A stretch of DNA of 64,000 bases from Daucus carota subsp. sativus (taxonomy: Eukaryota; Streptophyta; Magnoliopsida; Apiales; Apiaceae), in NCBI RefSeq assembly GCF_001625215.2, contig NC_030381.2:43646689-43710688 (forward strand), written 5' to 3'. Both the position numbers and the translations under genes were made by a program. Below the pieces are notes generated by a model. The model was not told the origin of the DNA. It made no database searches and saw only the letters and a program-made list of their open reading frames with translations. Shown here one piece after another: positions 1-10,759 of this stretch. Each line of letters starts with the position of its first letter. Positions within the stretch are counted from its first letter, which is position 1.

Positions 1-215
1 TCAATTGCTAAGGGCCAACTAATTCTTGTTTATTTAGTTAATTTGATTTTGTCAACGGTTAAGAGTTCATTGTATTACAATGGAACAGTTGCAGCAGAAA
101 TTAATCTTGGACTTGTATGTTGCATTCTAGACAAGTATCTAAGGACTTATATGCAACTCAAATTATTGTTCTTCTGGCTGACCAAGAACTAATAACTGGT
201 TTATATCTATTCCAG

Positions 216-3200
216 TTACGAAAATCATATCTGAGACAAGTACACAAGGAATTTCACGAGAACACATTGGAGGTATAAAATATTAATATTTGCTTGCAGT
301 TTTGTGGCATCTTCATCTGGCTCTTCAATTGTGTAGTCTATGTTGTGGGGGTCACTTTCATCTTGTTTTAAAAAATAATAATATATCCATGAAATGTACA
401 TGTTATACCTCGATGTACAGGGCATAAGCAATTGAGTTTGGGTCTTTTTTAAATCTTCAAAAACATATTTGTAGGTATATTTATAAAAAAACAGCACCTT
501 CATATTTTCCGGGTTTTTTCCGTGTTGATTCTTCATCCATTGGTTTTGTATATTGACCCGTCTGCTTTGTTACTCCTTGTCTCCTAATTTCACACTTCCT
601 ATCCTTTTCTTCCATTCCCAGTTCTCATGTTTTTTTAGTCGCTTGCATTATCCACTTATTTCCTTGTAACTTTGTTGCTTGGAATTTACCTGTACTTGTA
701 TACATGTTCTTTAGATGATGTTCACTGCTTTCCATTGATGCAGCAGGCACCTAGCCTGCATCTAATATCTAATAAAAGTTTGTAGGCTCCATGTGCATGC
801 AATTGTGTTTAATGCTTCTTGTCCTTTTTTTCCATGATTTTCGTATTTTTTCTGTTATTCACATACATTATCAACTCATTTCCTTGTTTACCTTGTCACT
901 TGGAATACACCTTTACTTGTGTACATGTTTCTTTTATGTGATGTTTAATGCTTCCATTGATGCAGCAGGCACCTAGCCTTCATCTACTCTCTAGCAAAAC
1001 TTTGTAGCCTCCATGTGCTCTCAGTTAAAGTTTTCGAAATGACAAAGAGTGTCTTTGTAACTGTATTAATTCATATCTTTGATAAAATATTAAACACTGA
1101 GATGTCACTTGTATTATGATGCGACTGAATATTTTCAATTGGTTCTAGCTGATGATTGTTGCTGGTGCTACCTATTTTATTGCTGCACATTAATTCACGA
1201 CACTGAATATTATCTTTCTTATGATTCTATAAATTTTTACTGTAATAATGATAACCACAATTAGTATCTTAAACTTCGTTTTTCTCTGATCCAAGGTGGT
1301 GGTTGCAACTATTGCTTTTGGCATGGGCATTGACAAGTCAAACGTCAGAAGGATTATTCATTACGGCTGGCCACAAGTATGTTGTTTGCTTTAATTCTAT
1401 TTTTAATTCTACTGTCAGTTTCTGGCAACTTCTCCTGAACGAGTATATTGGTGCTTGTTTCCGATCGCCGTCGTTATTTTTTCAATAGGCATCAGATTGG
1501 TTTTCTGTTATGGATTTACTTTAATGAAATCCTGTTTTACTTTAAAATTCTGAAGTACTCTTTATAATGCATGTTGATTAGACAAAACTATTTGTGTCAC
1601 ATTTCATATTTTATTTTTCACGGTTATCAAGCTCCTTAATAATCTGTAGAGTTTGGAAGCATATCATCAAGAAGCGGGTCGAGCTGGACGTGACGGAAAG
1701 TTGGCAGATTGTGGTAAAGTACTAGCACATTAGATGTATATATCAATTAGTAAAATTTAGGACAGTATTTAGTTTAGCACAAATAAAGCAGTAGAGTTGG
1801 TGCCTCTATGCTTAATAATTTGATGAGTCTGCTCCCTGAACATTGGTCTTTTTTAATTGTATCAAGCAGTTCTATATGCAGACTTTTCACGGGTACCTAC
1901 ACTTCTGCCAAGTCAAAGAAGTGAAGAACATACAAAGCAAGCAACTAGAATGTTATCAGATTGCTTCAGGTGACTGAGAAATATATTTACTTAACTGCCA
2001 ATGGCTTTGATATATTATCCCATGGTATTTGTCATCTTCTAAATTTTGCAGATATGGAATGAATGCTTCTCGTTGTCGAGCTAAAACACTTGTGCAATAC
2101 TTCGGGGAAAAATTCAGCTATGAAAATTGTCATATGTATGTTGTGATTGCTTTCATGCTTTAATATCATACTCTATTTCTTTCTACATATGTTGCAAAGG
2201 ATATAAGACCTGTCTTAAAGTGCTCCAAGGGGTAGTACCCTTTCATGTAGGTCTAGACTCCTGGTAAACTCTGCTCAGTGAATCATTAGATGATTTTGTA
2301 CACAAGAACCTTTCATGTCAAAAACATTGTTAGAGAGGAAATTCAGTTTATACATCATAACATAATAACTAAAACAAAGTATCACCAACTCAAACTATTC
2401 CCACATGTCAAGCTCTGATTAAAACAATTCCTGCTTCTCTCTCTTCATCAATTACTTCATTCTCTCCTTTTCTAGTCATCAATTTATTTTATTTCTTAAG
2501 TATCATTTAAATTTTTAATAAATGTTCTTTATAATTTTCAACTTTCCTGAATAAATTTGTTTTTTTTTTTCAAATGACGGTGAAGCAATATTTAAAAAAG
2601 GAACTATATTTATTAGTTGTTATAAACAATTTATTAACTATGTAAGACTTAAAAATATTAATTTCAAGTTTATATTTTATATTGCATAATTTTTTATTCT
2701 ATTTAAATATATACAATAATATATTATATACTTATTGACGTCATTTTTATAATATGAGGGTTTTTATGCAATTTTTAGCATCATATTCAACTAATTCATA
2801 TAATTTAATCTATTTTTGTTTGTAATAGTTTACGGATCATTTATCTTTAAATATTATTTGCACCCTCTCTTATCTCTTCTTTAAAATTTTAATATGTAAA
2901 ATATGTATTGTATCTAACCTAACATCCTACAAATATATATATACACATACATACATATATATATATAACACATATTGATGTATTTAACTTATAAGTTTCG
3001 AATATTTAATTATTATTTTTTCCAAATAATATATAAATTTAATCATATTTTATTTATTTTTATGAATATAAGATGTATCATTATAATATTTAATATTGTC
3101 TTATTAATTATTTAAAAAAAAAAAAAACATAACCGGGCATAGCCCGGGAACTAATTTTGCTTGTCTAGCATCGGTTAAAACATATTTTAGATTCTCAACA

Positions 3201-6101
3201 AAAATAGTTTGGTATAGATGTCAACATCAATATTAATAAAAACTCTCGAATTTCAATAAATCACCATATATAAAAATGTGAGGAACCATGGCTTGTCTCC
3301 TATCTTTTTACTCATTCAAATATAGGTGAGGTTGCAATTAAATTATAAGAATTAGAGGCATTGGAATGTTGAGCCTATTCCTGCGAGTACAGTGGTCGGG
3401 TGCCTTTACACTGCTTAAATGTATATGAGTATGAGGTCTCGTTAAACAGATAGATCTATTGTATTGTATCAGTTTAGACATCATAAGTTTAATAACTACC
3501 CAAAACCATCAGACTATAAGCCACATTCACCTTATACTCTTTCATTTGCAGGTGTGATGTTTGCATCAATGGGCCTCCTGAACTGCAGGATGTGAAGGAT
3601 GAGGTGAAGAATTTTATGGAGGCTATGGCTGTTGAATATGTAAGTTCTTTGTAATTTATTTGCTTATGGTGTTTATCATATTACTTTGATTAACAATGCT
3701 GGTCATTCTAATTCTTTCAGTTCAATTCTTGCTGTTTTTGACGTGAATTGTTTTTGGGGCTTTTAGTTCATGGTAAATGAAACTGGTTAATGGTGATCAC
3801 GACCTTAATCCTAGGTGTTTGTGTTTAAAGAGCAATATGATTAATCAGAATGGGAAACTCATTCTAATTAGCCGGGAAAATCATTTCTACATGCACCTTG
3901 AGACTTCAAGCAATTCCAAGAACCTTTATTCCTTTCTATTAACAATCCAAACGGAGGCACCTAAATGTTAAACTGTAGTCACACTGATAGATGTGAAGTT
4001 CTTTTGTAGTACTTTTTTACTTCTGCCCTCACTTTTTTTTTGTGAACATTGTATACTTATAAGCTATCGAATGGGCGACTGAAGGCGATTCCAGTATTTA
4101 AATTTTGGACGGTAATCTGTGGATGCATGCAAGTGGACTCTGCTAGTTTGTAACTTGTATTTCGTAATGATAATAACCTGAACGGAGTATAGATTCTACT
4201 ATCGATGTCATATCTGTATCACAATGTATTTTTTTGGTTAGCATGCGCCAAATATGGTAAATGTCCTAGGCATTAATTCCATAATGATTCATCTGCATCC
4301 AAAAGTTTGAATGTTATGTTGCCCTCTATATGAATATGTTCTGAACTTTTATCAAATTTTGTTAATAGGAGATGAATGATTATTGGGTCAGAAGAGAATC
4401 AAGATATTTAAAGAAGCCGTCCCTCAAGCTACTTGTTTTTAGAATTCGTCGAAAGGTAGCTATCGCCTATCCCTATGAACTATCATGCACACCACACACA
4501 GAGGTACCTAATATATGTATGGCACACAGAATTTGACTTTCTGAAGAAAAGCATGAATATCTTTATCCATGCAGATGCTTACATCTTCAGTGTTGCAACA
4601 TAAAATAGAATGGAAGTTAAAATTGTAACTAAATCTTCCTTCTGTTTGTAACCTTTAGAATCATTAGCAATTGGTTTGGACATAGGAATGTTGATGGTGT
4701 TGCATACTTGCATTAGGCAGAACCAAAGTTTGGTGATATTATAAAAATTACATGGTGCTTAATTCTTACATGGTGATTGACCATTGTTTATAGCTATTGG
4801 TCGCGGGGTAGGGGTGGCAAAGATATTAAATTGATAGGATTATTGATGCAGCATAGGAACGTGGTTATGCATAATCAACAAGTCAGACTCTTTTAGTTGA
4901 GAATATTTAGGATTGTGCTGGTTACTTTTTTAGCTGAGGGGACACTTGTGAGTAGTTGTTGGAGGGATAATGTAGTTGGTGGTCCAATATTTTTGGCTGG
5001 TTGTTCAGCAGTCACCACTTTCACTGGCACAGTTGCTCTGTTATGGCGGTGTTAGCTCGTCATTGGGTACATTTAAAGTTTTCAACATATTTGTCATTGA
5101 CAAAAACATCATGAATAAGAAAACAAATCCTTTAGTTCATGGTACTCAGTTTGTGATAATTTTTTCGTTTTCTTACTGATCCATTTAGTAATATAATGTT
5201 CCATTCCTTTTAACATTTGGATTCGCACTCAAGATATATTATACTGTATCATGTTTATTCTATAGGTTCAAAATAATGCTGCTACTGATTTGTTATGGTG
5301 GCAAGGTCTTGCCCGGCTATTAGAAGACAAAGGATTAATCAGAGAAGGCGCTGAAATGGTATAAGCTCAGCAAGTTATCTTTTTTATGCCTATTCTTAAT
5401 TGTTAAAAGCTGTAACTCTGTGGATTTCCTGATGCATGTTAAATGTAGAGCGGTATAGTGTTAGAATGTGGATAAATCTTCCTTGGCCCCTCACCCTCTC
5501 TTTATAGAACATCCTGTGTGAAGCATATTATTACAAGTCTAATACTAAAACTAGTATATACAGCTTAAACTGAAATCAAGTATATCATTGAGAAGCTGCT
5601 AAATGGATATCCTATCTACAAGTTGCCTAAGTAACCTTATAATCATGCGCTGTCTTTTTGTAACATGTGTATCTGATTACTTGAGGAGTGCCTGATTTGG
5701 ATTGAATTATGCAGCCACATGTTCAGATCAGCTGCCCGGAACCAACACGCTTGGGATTGGAATTCTTGCAATCTAAAGGCGAGGAACCATTTTATGTTTA
5801 CCCAGAAGCAGACATGTTGCTTTCCATGGAGAGGAGTAAATTATATTCAAGTTTTTCAGGACGGGGAGAAGGCTGGGCTGATTCAAGTTCTGCAGGATGG
5901 GGAGAAGAGTGGGGTGATTCTAGTTTCCGCAGTGAACCCTTTAAAGAAATGTTGTCCAGAAGATATCCATGGGTAAATCCATTTGTGAATCCATTTAAAA
6001 GTCCAAGGACATATCCAGGGAGAAGTATATCAATAAGAGCTAAGCCAGAGCCGCAGACTGTTCGAGAAAGGTTAAATTCGAAGCTCTCAAAAAAGAAGTG
6101 A
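216..6101 (+). CDS. RecQ-family DNA helicase, 3' nine exons (gene starts left of window)
   Basis: ATP-dependent 3'-5' DNA helicase of the RecQ family, nuclear, acting in recombination and repair. Exons read as 216-272, 1296-1376, 1650-1713, 1867-1969, 2052-2135, 3552-3639, 4369-4455, 5266-5358 and 5715-6101; all junctions keep frame. The second exon encodes helicase motif V ([19 protein letters not shown]), the third motif VI ([13 protein letters not shown]). A RecQ-type zinc-binding part follows ([17 protein letters not shown]), then an RQC-like winged-helix part ([15 protein letters not shown]) and a plant-type tail with [15 protein letters not shown]. The last exon ends in a lysine-rich stretch, possibly a nuclear signal. 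Motifs 0-IV lie upstream of the window. The C-terminal layout resembles plant RecQ-like 5 or SIM; I cannot separate these. Introns 1 and 5 are long and hold repeats. No lesion is visible. Confidence 0.9.
583..1020. repeat. 222-bp imperfect tandem duplication in RecQ intron
   Basis: Two copies of a segment of about 220 bp lie head to tail inside the first visible RecQ intron. The landmark TTGATGCAGCAGGCACC occurs at 735 and again at 957, an offset of 222. Flanking text (CTTGGAAT, CTTGTRTACATGTT, CTCCATGTGC) repeats in the same order. The copies have diverged by substitutions and small indels. There is no coding content. Confidence 0.7.
2440..3154 (+). mobile_element. AT-rich segment ending in a Helitron-like 3' terminus
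   Basis: Within RecQ intron 5 an AT-rich stretch ends in a perfect 6-bp stem with 3-nt loop (CCGGGC ATA GCCCGG, 3133-3147), followed a few bases later by CTAA at 3151-3154 and then T. A short GC hairpin before CTRR, with insertion into AT, is the terminus design of Helitrons. The 5' end (TC after A) could not be placed, so the left limit is only where the AT-rich text starts. No coding capacity, so at most a non-autonomous copy. Confidence 0.4.
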
Positions 6102-6860
6102 GCGGACTTCACTATAACATTTCTTTGTCCAGTCAAGTATATATCTTGAATAATTCCATCTTCCTTGATCAGATCTGCACACGAGTCATAGGTTTATAAC
6201 TTATATATAGATAGACATATATATATATATATAGATAGATGTGAATATGGCAAAATGAAAAAGCGAGAAATGGAATCATTGCACAGAAATCTAGTAGAAA
6301 AACTTTAAATTAGAACTCTCTTAATCTTCCATCATTTGCTGTATTTTGAGGATCAAAAGAATTTTAATGGCATATAATCTATATGAAATTTTGTGGTTAA
6401 TGGATTATGCTTGTGTGAAAGCACTATAATAGCATTTGATCTTTCACAAAATATTGTGATTCATTTTGTCAAAAAAATATATATTGTGATTCATAAATGG
6501 TACTTTATTAATTTTTAATCTTCTAGTAATATCTTCCGAAGATATATTATTGCAAGCCCCGTGTCCTTAACAAAGTATCTTTTTACTTTGGTTGGGGAGA
6601 AGGTATGTAATGAAATGGATAAAAATGAAGCAACTAATTTTGTGTTTGGTTGGAGAGAATGGAATGAAATGGTTTGAAATGAGTAAGAATAAAAGAAAAA
6701 TATTAGAAACTGGAGGAAAGTTTTGAAAATAAAAATAACTTTGTGATGAGATTTGAGAAATAATAATCGGATATAAAAGAGAATGAAGCATCCTTTCAAT
6801 TTGGGGTAGGGTGGAAGGAATAGAATGATGTCAGGAAAGAAATTATGAATAACTATATAT
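6102..6860. other. RecQ 3' flank and MITE-like text, no gene
   Basis: The RecQ 3'UTR region with a short (AT)n/GATA run near 6208-6240. From about 6585 there is GGAGAGAATGGAATGAAATGG-type text of the kind found in Tourist-like MITEs, but I could not define both ends. No ORF with family features. Confidence 0.5.
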
Positions 6861-7111
6861 AGTGGCTGTTTGGCGGGGCTTTTAAGCCCCGCTTCTGGAC
6901 TTTTAAGTTAGAAGCACTTATTTCGTACCGTTTGTGTAAAAAGTCGAGAAGCACTTATAAAAAGCTACGATTCCTAGCTTTTGTTTCATGACTTCTGCTT
7001 TTTTCCCAAACACTTTAATCACTTATAAGTCTTAAATAACTTCTAACTTCTACTTCACTTTTTTATTTTAAGCAAGAAGCACTTATTTTAAGCTCACCCA
7101 AACGGCCCCAT
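6861..7111. mobile_element. MITE, family with CCGTTTGGG termini, copy 1
   Basis: Terminal text GTGGCTGTTTGGC on the left pairs with CCAAACGGCCCCA on the right. The interior (TTAGAAGCACTTATTTCGT, then CACTTTAATCACTTATAAG) recurs in copies at 46581-46829 and, inverted, at 33639-33893. It is about 250 bp long and non-coding. Superfamily not settled, because the target-site duplication is not clean. Confidence 0.7.
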
Positions 7112-7178
7112 AATATAGTTCAAATTTCATTTCATTCTATTCAAATTTAATCATCTCATTCAATTACAACACAATAGA

Positions 7179-7763
7179 TAGAGGTGATCAAAAAACCACT
7201 CAAACCGCATAAACCGTCCGCACCGCACCAAACCGCACCACAAAATGAGGTTTTTAATTTTCATGGTGCGGTTGCAGTTTGAATTTTTCACAAACCGCGC
7301 GGTGCGGTGCGGGTTGTGGTTTTAATTTTCTTGAATGCGGTTCAAACCGTACCGCACCGCAATATTAATATATATTATATAAATAATATTTATATGTATA
7401 TATTATAACTATATATTACTCTCGGCCTATTAAAACATAACTATCAGCCCAGTATGCAACACTCAATAATCAGTGGTCAGGAGCTCAAAGTTCACTGTTC
7501 TAATGAAGCAGATAAAAGAAACTGATCTCCTGCTTGGTCTCTGAATATTTAGTTGTTTATACATTTCTTTTTGAGTAGAGTGTATATGTTTTGAGTAGTA
7601 TCTGTTTAAGATTTTAATGAGTGTGTTGTTTAACACTTACGTATGTTTCCGAATGATTAATTTCGTGATGCGGTTGCGGTTTAAGATTTTGATTAAACCG
7701 CATGTGCGGTTTGGTTTGCGGTTTTAGAAAAAAACCGCACCGTCCGCACCGCGATCACCCCTA
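7179..7763. mobile_element. hAT-type non-autonomous element, 585 bp
   Basis: Terminal inverted repeats are TAGAGGTGATC on the left and GATCACCCCTA on the right. The near-identical 8-bp flanks acaataga (7171-7178) and ataataga (7764-7771) act as target-site duplication with one mismatch. TAGGGGTG-like ends and 8-bp duplications are typical of plant hAT elements. Both ends are dense in AAACCGCACC and its complement, so the arms can fold on each other. The middle is AT-rich with no transposase. Confidence 0.8.
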
Positions 7764-8084
7764 ATAATAGAGGCAGAAATTTTTTTTTTTAAAAAATTGA
7801 GTGAGTGCAAAATTATTATGATGAGATTTAAAAAGAAATTGAGAATAAGAGATATTGAGCATTTCTTCCCAAATTGAAATGTGATATTTACCAGAAGATG
7901 TAAAGATTGGAATAAAAGAAAAATAAAATTTGTAAACAACTGCACATTAAATAGTTAAAATTTCATTCCATTCTTTTTAAATTCATTCACTCCGGTCAAA
8001 AACAACATTAATAAAAATTAAAAATTTGTTTCTTAATTTTGCATAAACTGTAGCCAAACACAACATTAGTATAAAGTAACCTGT

Positions 8085-8120
8085 TATATAACAGCAGAGT
8101 TTAACAGCAGAGTTTAACGG
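8085..8120 (+). repeat. 15-bp direct repeat
   Basis: ACAGCAGAGTTTA occurs twice in tandem near 8090-8117. It may be the edge of the CTGCAG-rich repeat that follows 150 bp downstream. Confidence 0.5.
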
Positions 8121-8284
8121 GTGTTAACTTAGAAAATTTTGGCATGTTACTCATCATACGAATAAGTACAATAACAAGGCATACTCATCTCTAATAAACA
8201 AAGAAAGTATGTCCATATTATTTGCTGATAAAACAAGCGTTTGTATGCTCAAAATCAAGCAATTAATAAAACAAATACTTTTAC

Positions 8285-8670
8285 AGAAAACTGCTACAGA
8301 GAATGTAGAAATCTGATACAGTAAATTACAGAATTTTGCTCCAGATTCTGCAGAAAATCTGCTGCAATAAAATGAAGAAAACTGCTACAGAAAATGCAAA
8401 AATCTGTTGCAGTAAACTGCAGAAAATGGCCTCAGAACCTGTAGAAAATCTGCTAAAAACTGCAGCAGAAAGTGCGATAATCTGCTGCAGTAAAAGAAAG
8501 AAAATTGCTGCAGAAATCTGCCGCACTAAAATGCAGAAAAATGCTACTAAAATCTGCAATAAAAAAACTCCAAAACCCTGCAGAAAGTTGCAGTAGAAAA
8601 CTGTTGCACAAATTTTGAGAAAATTGTTACACAATGCTGCAGAAATCTGTTAAATAATGCTGCATAAACT
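8285..8670. repeat. Degenerate short-unit repeat rich in CTGCAG / AAATCTGC
   Basis: About 385 bp built from variants of a unit close to CTGCAGAAAATCTGCTGCAGTAAA, with units of roughly 12-24 bp. CTGCAG and CTGCTGCAG recur, and the run is open in two frames on opposite strands (8336-8596 plus, 8326-8634 minus). Those frames give low-complexity peptides of Cys/Lys or Leu/Phe and are consequences of the repeat, not genes. Confidence 0.75.
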
Positions 8671-9470
8671 GAGAAAAAAATTTGGAGATATGTGATGTAG
8701 AGAAATGCATAATCAGCTGTATAAAAATAGTTTTATTAGAAATTCAAGATACCTTTTGCATATGGAGATGTAAGTATATGCAGATCCATCACTCAAATCC
8801 AGTGCTTCACCTAGCAATATCAATCCAATTGTTCTTGGTTTCCTTGTTGACACTAACCCATGCTAAAAAATACAAAAAATCTCTTAAAAACCCTCCTACC
8901 ATTTCTTAACTCATCCTCGAATAATTCAAGACGCACGATAGAATTAGGATTTGAGTTTGTTAACTCTGTTGCATATGGTTCAAGCTCACTAAATACAGAA
9001 GTAAAACACCCACTAAACTCATTTGGAACTAATTTTAATAGATAACCATGGCAAAAAGCTTGAGTCTTGAGAAAATCAAAGATCCATCAAGACTTCCACA
9101 ACACCATACTCGTCTTATTTTAGCTTAGAATCCGCCACTATAACAAATCAAACTAATCACAAATCACACAGCAACGTAAGCTCAAAGTAAACTTGTCATG
9201 AGAACAACAGATGATAAGCCCTTGCCACTTTAGCTACTCTAATGCTGCATCTTAAATTAAAGGTACACATTATGCACATTACATATCGCATTTTACTCGA
9301 GTTACAATCATAGTGTGATGGAGAAGTAATGTAATGGATGATTCCGGGAAGAGGTTAGTTGATTGCGAGCTCAAATTTTTGTACTCATAATTTGGTGCCA
9401 ATCCCATAAGACATACTCAAGAAAAGTATCAATTCCAAATGACACAATGATATTCCGATTTTAAGTAGTA
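8671..9470. other. Spacer, nothing recognised
   Basis: No ORF, RNA or repeat that I can name. Base composition is the usual AT-rich intergenic type. Confidence 0.4.
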
Positions 9471-9683
9471 GTGCCTCCGTCCCTCACAGTTCCTCACATT
9501 GGGGACAGAGCGTTTGACACAGATTTTAAGGTTTTAAATTATTATTTTTCTGAACAAAAATGTAATGTGTAAATTTTTATAAAAGAAAATTCAGAAAAAT
9601 TATGAAACGATATTTAATATACGTTTTAACATGCGTGTCAAACAGTGGAAAAAATCGTAAAATAATAAGAGGGGCGTGAGGAG
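9471..9683. mobile_element. Possible Stowaway-like MITE
   Basis: Starts TA-GTGCCTCCGTCCC and ends in text whose complement is TACTCCTCACGCCCC, with TA on both sides (9469-9470, 9684-9685). The inner ATTGGGGACAGAGCG text is common in plant Mariner/Stowaway copies. The inverted repeat is weak. Confidence 0.4.
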
Positions 9684-9759
9684 TAATATTTTGATGAACA
9701 AGACTTGAAGAGCACGAAAAATTACTAAAGCAAAAGAATATTTTGTTAAGCCACACAAG

Positions 9760-10263
9760 TTGATCATTTGCAAAGTAAAGAATCACAGCATTGTTGTTTC
9801 TTCCAGCTTCATTTCATCAATAAGGTACTCCATGTCCATGGATTATGGCAAGGTTTTTTCCCTCGCACTTGGCTTTTACTCATTTTCAAAGAATCGCGAC
9901 ATCATTTCTTCAAGCTTCATTTCATCAGTAAGGAAATCCATGGATTATGGTAGTGTTTTCTCTCTCGCAGTTGGCTTTTCTGCATCATTTTTTCTGTGCT
10001 TGCCAAATTTGAAAAAATGGCGGGCTAAGCAGTTGACAGAACAAAAACTTTACATAGTGAACCGAGCTTTGGAGCTTGCGGAAGAAAGACTTGTTATGTA
10101 TCAGCAACGACATGATCATCTTCTTAGCCAAATTACTTCGCATTATCTCTCATCCGTGGCCCTGGAGGAAGCGTTAGCGGACTCCAAAGATGCCATGAAT
10201 GAAGCTTCAAAGTTTGTTACAAGTCTAAGGAAGTTGCAGTTGGAAATTATTACTCTTTACTAG
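9760..10263 (+). CDS. Hypothetical protein (up to 167 aa) with duplicated N-terminal segment
   Basis: Single-exon ORF of unknown function. One short hydrophobic segment (VFSLAVGFSASFFLCLP, about residues 66-84) is followed by an amphipathic, probably coiled-coil part (EQKLYIVNRALELAEERL onward), as in a small membrane-anchored protein. The first half contains the same segment twice: SSSFISSIRYSMSMDYGKVF and SSSFISSVRKSMDYGSVF. The DNA of about 100 bp is duplicated too (about 9800-9900 and 9905-9990). The ancestral start may be the MDYG methionine of the second copy (about 9937), which would give about 108 aa. The start given is the first ATG of the open frame. The minus-strand formin gene ends 500 bp downstream. 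Expression is not shown by the sequence. Confidence 0.55.
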   Translation: MIICKVKNHSIVVSSSFISSIRYSMSMDYGKVFSLALGFYSFSKNRDIISSSFISSVRKSMDYGSVFSLAVGFSASFFLCLPNLKKWRAKQLTEQKLYIVNRALELAEERLVMYQQRHDHLLSQITSHYLSSVALEEALADSKDAMNEASKFVTSLRKLQLEIITLY

Positions 10264-10759
10264 GCGAAGATCATTGTTATAAATTTCGGGAAAAAAAAAG
10301 AAGGGAAGGTAAATGCAAGGCACTTGAGAGTCTTGCAAGAATGTCCTATAGAGGTTCTGGATGTTTATCTACAATTATCATATACCATTCAGTCATTCTC
10401 TAGTAATCTTCCAATTCAACATATATAGCAGACCCGTCTTTTGGCCCGTTTGGTAATCTGGATTATTAATCAAATAACCTGTTTGGGAATTTGGATTTGG
10501 ATTTCATTTGAGATCTCAGACTTTCAAAAATTAGTATAAATCTAGAAATTTGAAGTGACAACTCAAATCTTGTCATTTGAAATGAAATGCACGTTTCTAA
10601 CCGCCCTCTTTAGAATTTAACTCAAATCGTGTTATAACTCAATATACAATTTAAAGATGTTGAGAGATGTCATTGCTTGAAGTCACACAGATTTAAAGTT
10701 TTTACAAAAAAAAAAAAAAAAAAGCATATAAACACACAGACAGGAACTCTAATCTACTT
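10264..10759. other. Convergent spacer between 167-aa ORF and formin 3' end
   Basis: Contains a poly(A) run near 10707-10724 and AT-rich text. It must hold the 3'UTRs of the flanking convergent genes. Nothing else recognised. Confidence 0.5.

Noticed and set aside
5798-6136. 112-aa minus-strand ORF
   Set aside because: Antisense of the last RecQ exon.
6585-8068. Possible outer Tourist-like element enclosing the MITE and hAT
   Set aside because: TTTTGTGTTTGG at the left and CCAAACACAAC at the right pair weakly and no clear 3-bp duplication was found.
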